In this document: in pieces, positions 8,214-16,256 of the stretch | Layout: each line of letters starts with the position of its first letter | How positions within the stretch are numbered: position 1 is the first letter of the stretch | Origin: Actinomadura parmotrematis | Lineage (GTDB): Bacteria > Actinomycetota > Actinomycetes > Streptosporangiales > Streptosporangiaceae | Direction of reading: 5' to 3' | Length of the DNA: 64,000 bases | Assembly: GCF_019458805.1 (NCBI RefSeq) | Contig: NZ_JAIBOA010000005.1 | Coordinates: forward strand, 124,001-188,000 | Position numbers and translations under genes: made by a program | Notes under the pieces: generated by a model | Database searches by the model: none | What the model was told of the DNA's origin: nothing | The model's input: only the letters and a program-made list of their open reading frames with translations

Positions 8214-9215
8214 ATGGCGCGAGATCACGGCTTCCATCCGGTGCGGGTCGTCCGGGTCGTCGAGGAGACGGCGGACGCCCGCACGTACGTGCTGGACGCG
8301 CCCTTCCCCTACCGGGCCGGGCAGTTCGTGACCGTGCGGGTGCGCGGCGCGCTCCGCAGCTACTCGATGTCGAGCTCCCCCGACGCCGACACCGCGCTCG
8401 CGACGACGGTGAAGCGCGTTCCCGGCGGCCTCGTCTCGAACTGGATGATCGACAACCTGGGGCCGGGCGACGTCGTCGAGATGACCCGCCCGGCCGGCGT
8501 CTTCTGCCTGCGCGAGACGGCCGCGCCGCTCGTGGCGTTCTGCGGCGGCAGCGGCGTGACGCCGGTCCTGTCGCTGGCCAAGAGCGCCCTCGCCGCGCAG
8601 GACCGGCGGGTGCGGCTGCTGATCGCCGACCGGGACGCCGCCGCCGTCATCTTCGGCGCCGAGCTGGCCGATCTCGCGGCCCGCCACCCGAGCCGGTTCG
8701 AGGTCGTGCACCACCTGGACGACCGGGACGGCCTCGTCACCCCCGAGCGGGTGCGCGCCTTCGTCGGCGCCGACACCGGCGCCGACGTCTACATCTGCGG
8801 CCCCGGGCCGTTCATGGACCTCACCGAGCGCGCCCTGCTCGCGCACGGCGTCCCGCCCGAGCAGATCTTCATCGAGCGCTTCGCCGGCCCCGCCGCGCCC
8901 GCGGCACCGCCCGCCGAGGTGGCCGAGGCGGCGGCCGCCGAGGGGGACGTCACGATCGTCCTCGGCGGCCGCCGGCACACCGTCCCCCAGCATCCCGGCG
9001 AGACGCTGCTGCAGAGCGCACGCCGGGCCGGGCTCGCCCCGCCCTTCTCCTGCGAGGCCGGGAACTGCGCGACCTGCATGGCCCGCGTCACCGACGGCGA
9101 GGCCAAGATGCGCGTGAACGACGCGCTGGACGAGGACGAGGTCGACGAGGGCTGGATCCTCACCTGCCAGGGCGAGCCCACGACGCCGCACGTCACCGTC
9201 GTCTACGAGGACTAG
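8214..9215 (+). CDS. FAD/NAD(P)H oxidoreductase with C-terminal 2Fe-2S ferredoxin domain
   Basis: A 333-residue electron-transfer reductase of the KshB/PaaE/HmpB arrangement. The FAD-binding RSYSMSS is at residues 48-54, the NAD(P)-binding GGSGVTP at 111-117 and CGPGPFM at 195-201, and a plant-type 2Fe-2S domain occupies the C-terminus with Cys280, Cys285, Cys288 and Cys318 (CEAGNCATC...LTCQ). It takes electrons from NAD(P)H and passes them to an oxygenase. The likely partners in the island are the P450 and 3Fe-4S ferredoxin at 16 kb, though those are in a separate operon. It leads a three-gene transcript with a crotonase and a hydrolase-like protein. Confidence 0.92.
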   Translation: MARDHGFHPVRVVRVVEETADARTYVLDAPFPYRAGQFVTVRVRGALRSYSMSSSPDADTALATTVKRVPGGLVSNWMIDNLGPGDVVEMTRPAGVFCLRETAAPLVAFCGGSGVTPVLSLAKSALAAQDRRVRLLIADRDAAAVIFGAELADLAARHPSRFEVVHHLDDRDGLVTPERVRAFVGADTGADVYICGPGPFMDLTERALLAHGVPPEQIFIERFAGPAAPAAPPAEVAEAAAAEGDVTIVLGGRRHTVPQHPGETLLQSARRAGLAPPFSCEAGNCATCMARVTDGEAKMRVNDALDEDEVDEGWILTCQGEPTTPHVTVVYED

Positions 9216-9241
9216 CGAAAGACGAGCGAAGGAGCCGGCCC

Positions 9242-9961
9242 GTGGTGGACCTGGAACTGGACGAGGGGGTCGCGGTCGTCACCATCGACCGCCCGCACGC
9301 CCGCAACGCCATCGCGCTCTCCACCATGGACGAGCTGGACAAGGCGCTGGACGCCGCCGCCGGCGCCCGCGCGCTCGTGGTGCGCGGCGCGGGCGACCGG
9401 GCGTTCGTCTCCGGCGGCGACCTGAAGGAGCTCGCGGCGCTCCGCACCGTGGAGCAGGCGACGGCGATGGCGCTGCGCATGCGCGGCGTCTGCGACCGCA
9501 TCGCGGCCTTTCCCGCGCCGGTGATCGCCGCGCTGAACGGGCACGCGCTCGGCGGCGGCGCCGAGGTCGCGGTCGCCGCCGACATCCGGGTCGCCGCCGC
9601 CGACATCACGATCGGCTTCACCCAGTCGACCCTTGCGATCATGCCGGCGTGGGGCGGCGCCGAGCGGCTCGCCGCGCTCGTCGGGCCGGGCCGCGCGCTG
9701 CTGCTCGCCGGGACCGGGCAGGTGCTGGACGCCGCCGCCGCCGAGCGCGCCGGCCTGGTCGACCGGGTGCTGCCCCGCGCGTCCTTCGAGGCGGGCTGGC
9801 GGTCGCTCGCCGCGGCGCTCGCGACGGCGCCCGCGCGGGAGATCAAGCGGATCACCGCGGGGTCCGTGCCCGCCGAGGAGGCGGCACGCGCGTTCGCGCG
9901 GCTCTGGGTCGCCGACGAGCACTGGCGGGCTGTGGAGAGGACGGCGCGACGTGGCCACTGA
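9242..9961 (+). CDS. Enoyl-CoA hydratase/isomerase (crotonase) family protein
   Basis: A 239-residue crotonase-fold protein starting at GTG with a GAAGGAG ribosome site, 26 bases after the reductase. The oxyanion-hole segments are AFVSGGDLKEL near residue 58 and NGHALGGGAEVAVAADIRVAA near residue 100. It probably hydrates or isomerises an unsaturated acyl-CoA. The usual hydratase Glu pair is not obvious in TLAIMPAWGGAERL, so the exact reaction is open. The 3' end overlaps the next gene by 11 bases, indicating coupling. Confidence 0.88.
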   Translation: MVDLELDEGVAVVTIDRPHARNAIALSTMDELDKALDAAAGARALVVRGAGDRAFVSGGDLKELAALRTVEQATAMALRMRGVCDRIAAFPAPVIAALNGHALGGGAEVAVAADIRVAAADITIGFTQSTLAIMPAWGGAERLAALVGPGRALLLAGTGQVLDAAAAERAGLVDRVLPRASFEAGWRSLAAALATAPAREIKRITAGSVPAEEAARAFARLWVADEHWRAVERTARRGH

Positions 9962-10715
9962 GCTGACGGTCGAGGAGACCCCGGCGGGACCGGCCGTCCA
10001 GGCGGCCGGTCCCGCCCGCGGCACCGTGCTCTACCTGCAGGGCGACCGCTACCTGGCGCACGACCCGTACGCCGCGCTCGACCTGGCCGGGCACCTCGCC
10101 GTGCGGACGGGCGCCCGGGTGCTGTGCGCGCGCTACCGGCCGACGTTCCCCGACGCGCTCGACGACGTCCGCGCCGCCTACGAGCACTGCCGCCCGGCGG
10201 GCCCGGTGACGGTCGCGGGCGAGCGGGCCGGGGCGGGGCTCGCGGCGGCGCTGATGGTCGGGCTGCGCGACTCGGGGGCCGCGCAGCCGCGCGCCGCCGT
10301 CCTGGTCTCGGCGCTGCTCGACCTCACTCTGCAGGCGACGAGCCTGCGCCTGAATGCCGCCGCCGATCCGGAGTTCGACCCGGCCGAGCTGCGGCGCCAC
10401 GCCGCGCGCTACGCCGGGGGAACCGACCCGCACGATCCGCTGCTCAGTCCGCTGCACGCCAACCTGCACGGCCTGCCACCGCTGTTGTTGCTCACCGCCG
10501 GCACCGATCCGCTTCTCGACGACGCGCTGGCGTTCGCCGTCCGCGCCGCCCACTCGGGCGTCTCGGTGGATCTGCGGGTGCACCGCAGCGGCCCGGCCCT
10601 GCGGCGCCGGGCCGCGGCCGACATCGCCGCGTTCGTCGGCGCGGGGGCGGTGGACGGGCACCGGTCCCCGCCGCCGGGGGCCGGCGGCGGGGGCCGGGTG
10701 TCCGGGGTCAGGTGA
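9951..10715 (+). CDS. Alpha/beta-hydrolase fold protein lacking catalytic residues
   Basis: A 254-residue protein resembling the hormone-sensitive-lipase-like (alpha/beta hydrolase 3) esterases. The fold is recognisable from VLYLQGDRYLAHDPYAALDLAGHLA, CARYRPTFPDALDDVRAAYE and PPLLLLTAGTDPLLDDA. However, the nucleophile elbow GxSxG reads GERAG, the oxyanion HGGG motif reads QGDRY, and the usual C-terminal catalytic His is not found in VHRSGPALRRRA. It is therefore probably not an esterase and may be a binding or regulatory relic. The GTG start overlaps the crotonase; the 3' end overlaps the converging CoA transferase by 8 bases. Confidence 0.8.
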   Translation: MATELTVEETPAGPAVQAAGPARGTVLYLQGDRYLAHDPYAALDLAGHLAVRTGARVLCARYRPTFPDALDDVRAAYEHCRPAGPVTVAGERAGAGLAAALMVGLRDSGAAQPRAAVLVSALLDLTLQATSLRLNAAADPEFDPAELRRHAARYAGGTDPHDPLLSPLHANLHGLPPLLLLTAGTDPLLDDALAFAVRAAHSGVSVDLRVHRSGPALRRRAAADIAAFVGAGAVDGHRSPPPGAGGGGRVSGVR

Positions 10716-11913
10716 CGGCCCCGGCCTCCTTGAGCGCGATGATGCGCTCCCAGTCCAGCCCGAGTTCCATGAGGATCTCCTCGGTCTGGGCCGCGAACTC
10801 CGGCGCCGGGCCGAGGTCGGGCGCGGCGACGTTGAACTGCACCGGGCTCGCCACCAGCTCCAGCCGGCCCGCCCGCACGATGTAGTCGTTGGCGCGGACC
10901 TGGGCGTCCTGGCCCGCCTGCACCGCGTCCTGCACCGGCGCCCATGGACCGGCGAGCGTCGCGAACCGCTCGGCCCACTCGGCGAGCGGGCGCGCGCCGA
11001 TGACCTCGCGCAGGATCGCGACGGCCTCGGCGGTGTTGGCGGCCAGGTCCTCGCCGGTGGCGAAGCGCGGGTCGTCGGCGAGCTCGGGGCGGTCGACGTG
11101 GCGGCACACGTCGGCCCAGAACTTGGCGGGCTGGAGCATCACGAAGCTGATGTAGCGGTCGTCGGCGGTGCGGTACAGGCCGGTCAGCGGGTTGACGGGC
11201 GAGGCGTGCGCGCCGGGCGGCGCCGGCACCCAGGGCTCGCCGAGCAGCAGCGACAGCGCGATGCCGTGGCCCATCGCCCAGAGGCCGCTGCCGAGCAGCG
11301 ACACGTCCACCACCGAGGTCTCGCCGGTGCGCTCGCGCCGGAACAGGGCGGCGGCGATGCCGCCGGCCAGGTTGGTGCCCGAGATGGTGTCGCCGTAGGC
11401 GGGCACCGGCGGGCTGATCATGCCTTCGACGCCGGGCGGGGTGAGGCTCGCGGCGGTCGCCGCGCGCGCCCAGAACGCGGTCGCGTCGTAGCCGCCGCGC
11501 TCGGCCTCGGCGCCGCGCGGGCCGAGCGCGCTGCCGCGGGCGTAGACGATGCCGGGGTTGATCGCGCGCACGTCGTCGACGTCGATGCCGAAGCGGCGGC
11601 GGGCGGCGGGCAGGAAGCTGGTGAGGAAGACGTCGGCGCGGCGGATCAGCCCCTCCAGCACCTCCCGGCTCGCGGACTTGGACATGTCCAGGCCGAGGCT
11701 GCGCTTGCCGCGGTTGGCGTGCTCGATGTTGGGGTTCGGGTCGCCCTCGACGTGGAACGCGCCGGTCCGCCGCAGCCCGCGCTGCGGGTCGCCGGTGACG
11801 GCGTGCTCGATCTTGACGACGTCGGCGCCCCAGTCGGCGAGCACGGCGCCCCCCGACGGGACGAACCCGTACATCGCCACCTCCAGGACGCGGACGCCCT
11901 CCAGCGGCCTCAT
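10708..11913 (-). CDS. CaiB/BaiF family (type III) CoA transferase
   Basis: A complete 401-residue class III CoA transferase. Landmarks are GVRVLEVAMYGFVPSGGAVLADWGADVVKIE at the N-terminus, NRGKRSLGLDM near residue 70, and PAYGDTISGTNLAGGIAAAL, where the Asp aligns with the catalytic Asp that forms the aspartyl-CoA intermediate. The start codon overlaps the end of the aldehyde dehydrogenase gene, giving a two-gene operon: aldehyde oxidation to an acid, then CoA transfer to that acid. Its gene runs against the plus-strand hydrolase-like gene. Confidence 0.93.
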   Translation of the reverse strand: MRPLEGVRVLEVAMYGFVPSGGAVLADWGADVVKIEHAVTGDPQRGLRRTGAFHVEGDPNPNIEHANRGKRSLGLDMSKSASREVLEGLIRRADVFLTSFLPAARRRFGIDVDDVRAINPGIVYARGSALGPRGAEAERGGYDATAFWARAATAASLTPPGVEGMISPPVPAYGDTISGTNLAGGIAAALFRRERTGETSVVDVSLLGSGLWAMGHGIALSLLLGEPWVPAPPGAHASPVNPLTGLYRTADDRYISFVMLQPAKFWADVCRHVDRPELADDPRFATGEDLAANTAEAVAILREVIGARPLAEWAERFATLAGPWAPVQDAVQAGQDAQVRANDYIVRAGRLELVASPVQFNVAAPDLGPAPEFAAQTEEILMELGLDWERIIALKEAGAVT

Positions 11914-13403
11914 CCGAGGGCCTCGGCGAAGGTCTTGCGCTCCTGGAACTCCTCCAGGCCCGCGACGCCCATCTCCCGGCCGATGCCGGACTGCTTGTAG
12001 CCGCCGAACGGCGCGTCCGGGGCGAAGTAGTTGCCGCCGTTGATGCTGAGGGTGCCGGTGCGGATCCGGCGGGCGACGGCGATGGCGCGGTCCCGGTCGG
12101 CGCTGTGCACCGCGCCCGACAGTCCGTAGGGCGACCGGTTGGCGATGCGCACCGCGTCGTCGTCGTCCTCGTAGGGGATGACGACGAGGACGGGGCCGAA
12201 CACCTCCTCCTGCGCGATCTCGCTGTCGGGGTCGACGCCGGTCAGCAGGGTCGGCTTGTAGAAGAAGCCGGGGTCCACGCGCTCGCCGCCGGTGACGAGG
12301 GTGGCGCCCGCCTCGACGGCGCGGCGCACCATGCCGTCGACCTTGTCGCGCTGGCGCTCGCTGATGAGGGGGCCCATGAAGGTCTTGGGGTCGGCCGGGT
12401 CGCCGTAGGGGACGCGGCCGAGCATCGCCGCGACCCGCCGCACGACGGCGTCGTGGTCGCGGGCCGGCACGAGCAGCCGGGTGGTGATCGCGCAGCCCTG
12501 CCCGGCGTGCGAGCAGATCATGAACGCGGCGAACATACTGGTGGCGTCGTAGTCGGCGTCGTCCAGCAGGATCATCGCGGACTTGCCGCCGAGCTCCAGG
12601 AACACCCGCTTCAGCGTGCCGCTCGCGGCCTTCATGATGGCGCGGCCGGTCGCGGTGGAGCCGGTGAAGCTGACGACGTCCACGTCCGGGTGCGTCGTCA
12701 GCGCCTCCCCCACCTCCGCGCCCTGGGACGACAGGACGTTGACGACGCCGGGCGGGATGCCGGTGTCCTCGGCGATCAGCTCGCCGAGCGCGAGCGTGAT
12801 GAGCGGGGTGTCGGGGGCGCCCTTCAGCACGACGGTGCAGCCGGCGGCGAGCGCGGGCGCGAGCTTGGCGAGGGCGAGCTGGTTCGGGTAGTTGTACGCG
12901 GTGATCGCGGCGACCACGCCGGCGGCCTCGCGCTCCACCCAGCGGCGGTGCCGCCGCCCCTGCAGCTCGATCTCGCCGAGCTCCTCGGTGCGCGGGTGCT
13001 TCTTCAGCAGGTCGGCGTAGTAGCGGACGATCTCGATGGGCTGGTCGAGCTGCGGGCCGTGGGTCAGCGAGCGCGGCGCCCCGACCTCGGCGATCGTGAG
13101 GTCGCGCAGCTCCTCGCGGCGGTCCACGAGGGCGCGGTGCAGCCGGTCCAGGCAGTCCACCCGCAGCTCCACGTCGGTGGCCCAGCCGGTGGTGTCGAAG
13201 GCCCGGCGGGCGGCGGCGACCGCGGCCGCCGCGTCGTCCGCCGTCGCGTCGGGCGCGTACCCGACCGTCTCACCCGTCGCGGGGTCGATCGAGGGGAACG
13301 TCCACCCGCTCCCGGTGAGGCGCCCGTCGATGAGCATGCGCCGGGTGGCCTCCCCGCCGACCACCGATCCCGCCGGGCGCGCCCCGCTGTCATCGGATGG
13401 CAT
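11910..13403 (-). CDS. NAD(P)-dependent aldehyde dehydrogenase
   Basis: A 497-residue aldehyde dehydrogenase superfamily enzyme. The cofactor motif FTGSTATGRAI, the general-base Glu in LELGGKSA, and the nucleophilic Cys in HAGQGCAITTRL are all present, and EEVFGPVLVV follows as expected. It should oxidise an aldehyde made by the island's alcohol dehydrogenases. It is first in a minus-strand operon with a CoA transferase, and its promoter lies in the 191-base divergent region that holds two operator half-sites. Length is normal. Confidence 0.94.
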   Translation of the reverse strand: MPSDDSGARPAGSVVGGEATRRMLIDGRLTGSGWTFPSIDPATGETVGYAPDATADDAAAAVAAARRAFDTTGWATDVELRVDCLDRLHRALVDRREELRDLTIAEVGAPRSLTHGPQLDQPIEIVRYYADLLKKHPRTEELGEIELQGRRHRRWVEREAAGVVAAITAYNYPNQLALAKLAPALAAGCTVVLKGAPDTPLITLALGELIAEDTGIPPGVVNVLSSQGAEVGEALTTHPDVDVVSFTGSTATGRAIMKAASGTLKRVFLELGGKSAMILLDDADYDATSMFAAFMICSHAGQGCAITTRLLVPARDHDAVVRRVAAMLGRVPYGDPADPKTFMGPLISERQRDKVDGMVRRAVEAGATLVTGGERVDPGFFYKPTLLTGVDPDSEIAQEEVFGPVLVVIPYEDDDDAVRIANRSPYGLSGAVHSADRDRAIAVARRIRTGTLSINGGNYFAPDAPFGGYKQSGIGREMGVAGLEEFQERKTFAEALG

Positions 13404-13429
13404 CCCGCCTCCTTCACGACGATATCCCG

Positions 13430-13458
13430 ATTCTCAAATCTGGAGTATGACGTTCTCA
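13430..13458 (-). promoter_or_regulatory. Paired operator half-sites upstream of aldehyde dehydrogenase
   Basis: TTCTCA occurs at 13431-13436 and again at 13453-13458, 22 bp apart, 28-55 bases upstream of the aldehyde dehydrogenase ATG. The second copy is flanked by a short inverted repeat, GTATGA and TCATAC. It matches the half-site arrangement at 3617 and 13569. Confidence 0.45.
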
Positions 13459-13490
13459 TACTCGTTCGGGATGTCAAGGGCGCACGTCCC

Positions 13491-13506
13491 GGACGTCCGG
13501 ACGTCC
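13491..13506. promoter_or_regulatory. Perfect 16-bp palindrome in the divergent promoter region
   Basis: GGACGTCCGGACGTCC is a perfect 16-base palindrome made of two GGACGTCC halves. It lies between the aldehyde dehydrogenase and the TauD-like gene and is not related to the TGAGAAT motif. It could be a site for a second regulator, or chance in GC-rich sequence. Confidence 0.3.
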
Positions 13507-13568
13507 CCGCGGCCGCCGCGGGCGTCCGGCATCGGCCCCTTCCGCTTTCCAGCCTGCCGAGAGTAAGG

Positions 13569-13596
13569 TTCTCGTATCCGGAAGGGAGATTCTCGT
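13569..13596 (+). promoter_or_regulatory. Paired operator half-sites upstream of the dioxygenase operon
   Basis: TTCTCGT starts at 13569 and again at 13590, exactly 21 bp apart; the second copy runs into the GTG start codon. The ribosome site GGAAGGGAG lies between them. A bound protein here would cover both the ribosome site and start region of the operon's first gene. Confidence 0.45.
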
Positions 13597-14401
13597 GATC
13601 GAGACGAAGGCGCTCAGCCCGTCCCTGGGCGTGGAGGTCACCGGCGTCGAGGACCTGCTCGACCCGACGGTGATCGCACGGCTCACCGAGGCGCTGAAAT
13701 GGCGCGGCGTCCTGCTCATCCGCGGCCTGCACCTGGACGACGCGGCGCAGCTGGCGTTCAGCCGGCGGCTCGGCGAGGTGGTGGCCCTCGGCGGCAACGA
13801 GATCTTCACGGTCACCCTGGACCCCTCGAAGAACCCGGCCGCCGAGTACCTCAAGGGGACGTTCCACTGGCACATCGACGGCACCACCGACCCGGTGCCG
13901 GTGAAGGCCACGATGCTGACGGCCCGGCACGTGGCGATGACCGGCGGCGGGACGCAGTTCGCCAGCCTGTACGCCGCCTACGACAACCTGCCCGAGCAGG
14001 ATCGCAAGCGCTACGACGAGCTGCGCGTCGTGCACAGCCTGGGGGCCTCGCAGCGGCTGGTGTACCCCGACCCCTCCCCCGAGCAGCTCGCGCAGTGGGA
14101 GCAGTTCCCCGGCCAGGAGACCTCGCTGGTCTGGCGCCGCCGCGACGGCCGCCGCTCGTTCGTCATCGGCGCCACCGCCGACCACATCGTCGGCATGGAC
14201 CCGGCCGAGAGCCGCGCCCTGCTCGACGAGCTGGTCGAGTGGTGCGGCCAGGAGCGGTTCCGCTACACCCACGAGTGGCAGGTCGGCGACCTGGTCATCT
14301 GGGACAACACCGGCATGCTGCACCGGGCGCTGCCCTACGACCCCTCCTCCGAGCGCTCCCTGCAACGCACGACGATGCGGGGCGACGAGGCGTTCAGGTG
14401 A
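13595..14401 (+). CDS. TauD/TfdA family Fe(II)/2-oxoglutarate-dependent dioxygenase
   Basis: A 268-residue dioxygenase. The iron-binding HxD is in TFHWHIDGTT (about residues 89-98) and the distal His in WDNTGMLHRALPYD; the following RSLQRTTM carries the Arg that binds 2-oxoglutarate. Relatives hydroxylate or cleave taurine, aryloxyalkanoates and other small acids. GTG is the start, with GGAAGGGAG upstream. It is the first gene of a seven-gene operon ending with DoxX and overlaps the next SDR by 4 bases. Substrate unknown. Confidence 0.92.
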   Translation: MIETKALSPSLGVEVTGVEDLLDPTVIARLTEALKWRGVLLIRGLHLDDAAQLAFSRRLGEVVALGGNEIFTVTLDPSKNPAAEYLKGTFHWHIDGTTDPVPVKATMLTARHVAMTGGGTQFASLYAAYDNLPEQDRKRYDELRVVHSLGASQRLVYPDPSPEQLAQWEQFPGQETSLVWRRRDGRRSFVIGATADHIVGMDPAESRALLDELVEWCGQERFRYTHEWQVGDLVIWDNTGMLHRALPYDPSSERSLQRTTMRGDEAFR

Positions 14402-15102
14402 GGACGGCCGTCGTCACGGGCGGGGCGTCCGGTATCGGCCGCGCCATCGCCGAGCGGCTGCGCGCCGACGGCCACCGCGTCGCGGCGCTCGACCTTGCGC
14501 CCGAGGGCGACCCGTCCGCCGAGAAGGCCGACGTCACCGACCGCGCCCAGGTGGACGCCGCGCTCGCCGCGGTCCGCGAGCGGCTCGGTCCGGTCCACAT
14601 CCTGGTGAACGCCGCCGGGCTGGACGGGTTCAAGCGCTTCACCGACCTGTCCTTCGCGTCCTGGCAGCGGGTCCTCGACGTCAACCTCAACGGCGTCTTC
14701 CACTGCGTCCAGGCGGCCCTGCCCGACATGCTCGACGCGGGCTGGGGTCGCATCGTCAACATCTCCTCCTCCAGCGCCCAGTCCGGCCAGCAGTACATGG
14801 CGCACTACGTGGCGGCCAAGTCGGCCGTCAACGGGTTGACGAAGGCGCTCGCGCTGGAGTTCGGCCCCGCCGGCGTCACCGTCAACGCGGTGCCGCCCGG
14901 CTTCATCGACACCCCGATGCTGCGCAAGGCCGAGGCGCGCGGGCTGCTCGGCGGCGGCGTCGAGGAGCACATCGGGCGGACGCCGGTGCGCCGCGTCGGC
15001 CGTCCCGAGGACATCGCCGCCGCCTGCGCCTTCCTCGTCTCGGAGGAGGCCGGCTACATCACCGGCCAGATCCTCGGCGTCAACGGCGGGCGCAACACCT
15101 GA
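14398..15102 (+). CDS. Short-chain dehydrogenase/reductase (SDR)
   Basis: A 234-residue classical SDR. TGGASGIG at the N-terminus binds NAD(P), NAAG follows near residue 76, the catalytic Ser is in NISSSSAQ and the Tyr-Lys pair in YVAAKSA, and PPGFIDTPM is the usual segment after the active site. The GTG start overlaps the TauD stop (GTGA). It probably oxidises a hydroxyl or reduces a ketone in the pathway. It lacks the features that mark the next gene as mycofactocin-coupled. Confidence 0.93.
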   Translation: MRTAVVTGGASGIGRAIAERLRADGHRVAALDLAPEGDPSAEKADVTDRAQVDAALAAVRERLGPVHILVNAAGLDGFKRFTDLSFASWQRVLDVNLNGVFHCVQAALPDMLDAGWGRIVNISSSSAQSGQQYMAHYVAAKSAVNGLTKALALEFGPAGVTVNAVPPGFIDTPMLRKAEARGLLGGGVEEHIGRTPVRRVGRPEDIAAACAFLVSEEAGYITGQILGVNGGRNT

Positions 15103-15167
15103 CCGCGCGCCCGCGCCCCGTCCCCGCACCCCACCCCGGCAGAGCACGACCCGAAAGGACCGAAACG

Positions 15168-16028
15168 ATGGGACGAGTGGAAGGAAAGGTCGCGTTCATC
15201 ACCGGCGCGGCCCGCGGCCAGGGGCGCAGCCACGCGGTGCGCCTCGCCGAGGAGGGCGCCGACATCATCGCCGTCGACCTCTGCCGGGACTTCGAGACGG
15301 TCGGGTACGCGCTCGCCGCCCCCGACGACCTCAAGGAGACCGCGAGCCTGGTGGAGAAGGCGGGCCGCCGCGCGGTGACGGCCGTCGCCGACGTCCGCGA
15401 CCCCGAGGCGCTGCGCGCCGCGCTGGAGCGCGGCGTCTCCGAGCTCGGCCACCTCGACGTCGTCGTCGCGCAGGCCGGCATCGCGCCGCTGAAGGGCAAG
15501 CCGCCGCTGCAGGCGTGGTCGGACGTCATCGACATCAACCTGGTCGGGACGATCAACGCGGTGCAGGCGGCGCTGCCGCACCTCACCGAGGGCGCCTCGG
15601 TCATCGCGACCGGCTCCACCGCCGCGCTCATGGTGCAGGGCATGGTGCAGACGCCCGGCGCCGACCCCGGCGGCGCCGGCTACGCCTTCGCCAAGCGCAC
15701 CCTCGCCGCCTACATGCACGAGCTGGCCCGCAACCTCGCGCCGCTCGGCATCCGCGCCAACGTCGTGCACCCGACGAACTGCAACACCCCGATGCTGCAG
15801 AGCGAGCCGATGTACCGGTCGTTCCGCCCCGACCTCGACCACCCGACGCGCGCGGACGCCGAGCCCGCGTTCCACGTCCAGCAGGCCATGCCGATCCCCT
15901 TCGTGGAGCCGAAGGACATCAGCGACATGGTGCTGTTCCTGGCCTCGGAGGAGTCGCGCTACGTGACCGGCATGCAGATGCGCGTGGACGGCGGCGGCTA
16001 CCTCAAGTGGCACGACTTCCACCTGTGA
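15168..16028 (+). CDS. Mycofactocin-coupled SDR family oxidoreductase
   Basis: A 286-residue SDR with the signature of the mycofactocin-coupled subfamily: GKVAFITGAARGQGRSHAV at the start, AVDLC after the second strand, a long insertion before ADVRD, and RANVVHPTNCNTPML after the active site. The catalytic Tyr-Lys is in GYAFAKRT. Members hold a non-exchanging nicotinamide that must be reoxidised by mycofactocin, whose biosynthesis genes lie 4 kb downstream. It should oxidise an alcohol made by the P450 or dioxygenase. The start has a GAAAGGACCG ribosome site. Confidence 0.93.
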   Translation: MGRVEGKVAFITGAARGQGRSHAVRLAEEGADIIAVDLCRDFETVGYALAAPDDLKETASLVEKAGRRAVTAVADVRDPEALRAALERGVSELGHLDVVVAQAGIAPLKGKPPLQAWSDVIDINLVGTINAVQAALPHLTEGASVIATGSTAALMVQGMVQTPGADPGGAGYAFAKRTLAAYMHELARNLAPLGIRANVVHPTNCNTPMLQSEPMYRSFRPDLDHPTRADAEPAFHVQQAMPIPFVEPKDISDMVLFLASEESRYVTGMQMRVDGGGYLKWHDFHL

Positions 16029-16051
16029 GCACCCCCGACAGGAGAACCGAC

Positions 16052-16243
16052 ATGAAGGTCAACGTCGACGCCGGGCGCTGCCAGGGCCACACCCTCTGCG
16101 CCATGATCGCCCCCGACGTCTTCGAGCTCGACGACGTCGACGGGCACGCCACGCCGGTCGACCCGAACGTCCCGGCGGACCAGGAGCGCAAGGTCGCCGA
16201 AGCCGTCCGCTCGTGTCCCGAGCGCGCGATCTCCACGTCCTGA
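16052..16243 (+). CDS. Single 3Fe-4S-type ferredoxin
   Basis: A 63-residue ferredoxin, MKVNVDAGRC onward. Cys10 and Cys16 (CQGHTLC) and a C-terminal Cys in SCPERAI give three cluster ligands, with His/Thr at the place of the fourth, as in actinobacterial P450 ferredoxins that carry a 3Fe-4S cluster. It lies directly before the P450 and is almost certainly its electron donor. The flavin reductase at 8.2 kb may feed it. GGAGAACCGAC precedes the ATG. Confidence 0.92.
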   Translation: MKVNVDAGRCQGHTLCAMIAPDVFELDDVDGHATPVDPNVPADQERKVAEAVRSCPERAISTS

Positions 16244-16256
16244 GAGGACCCCTTCC

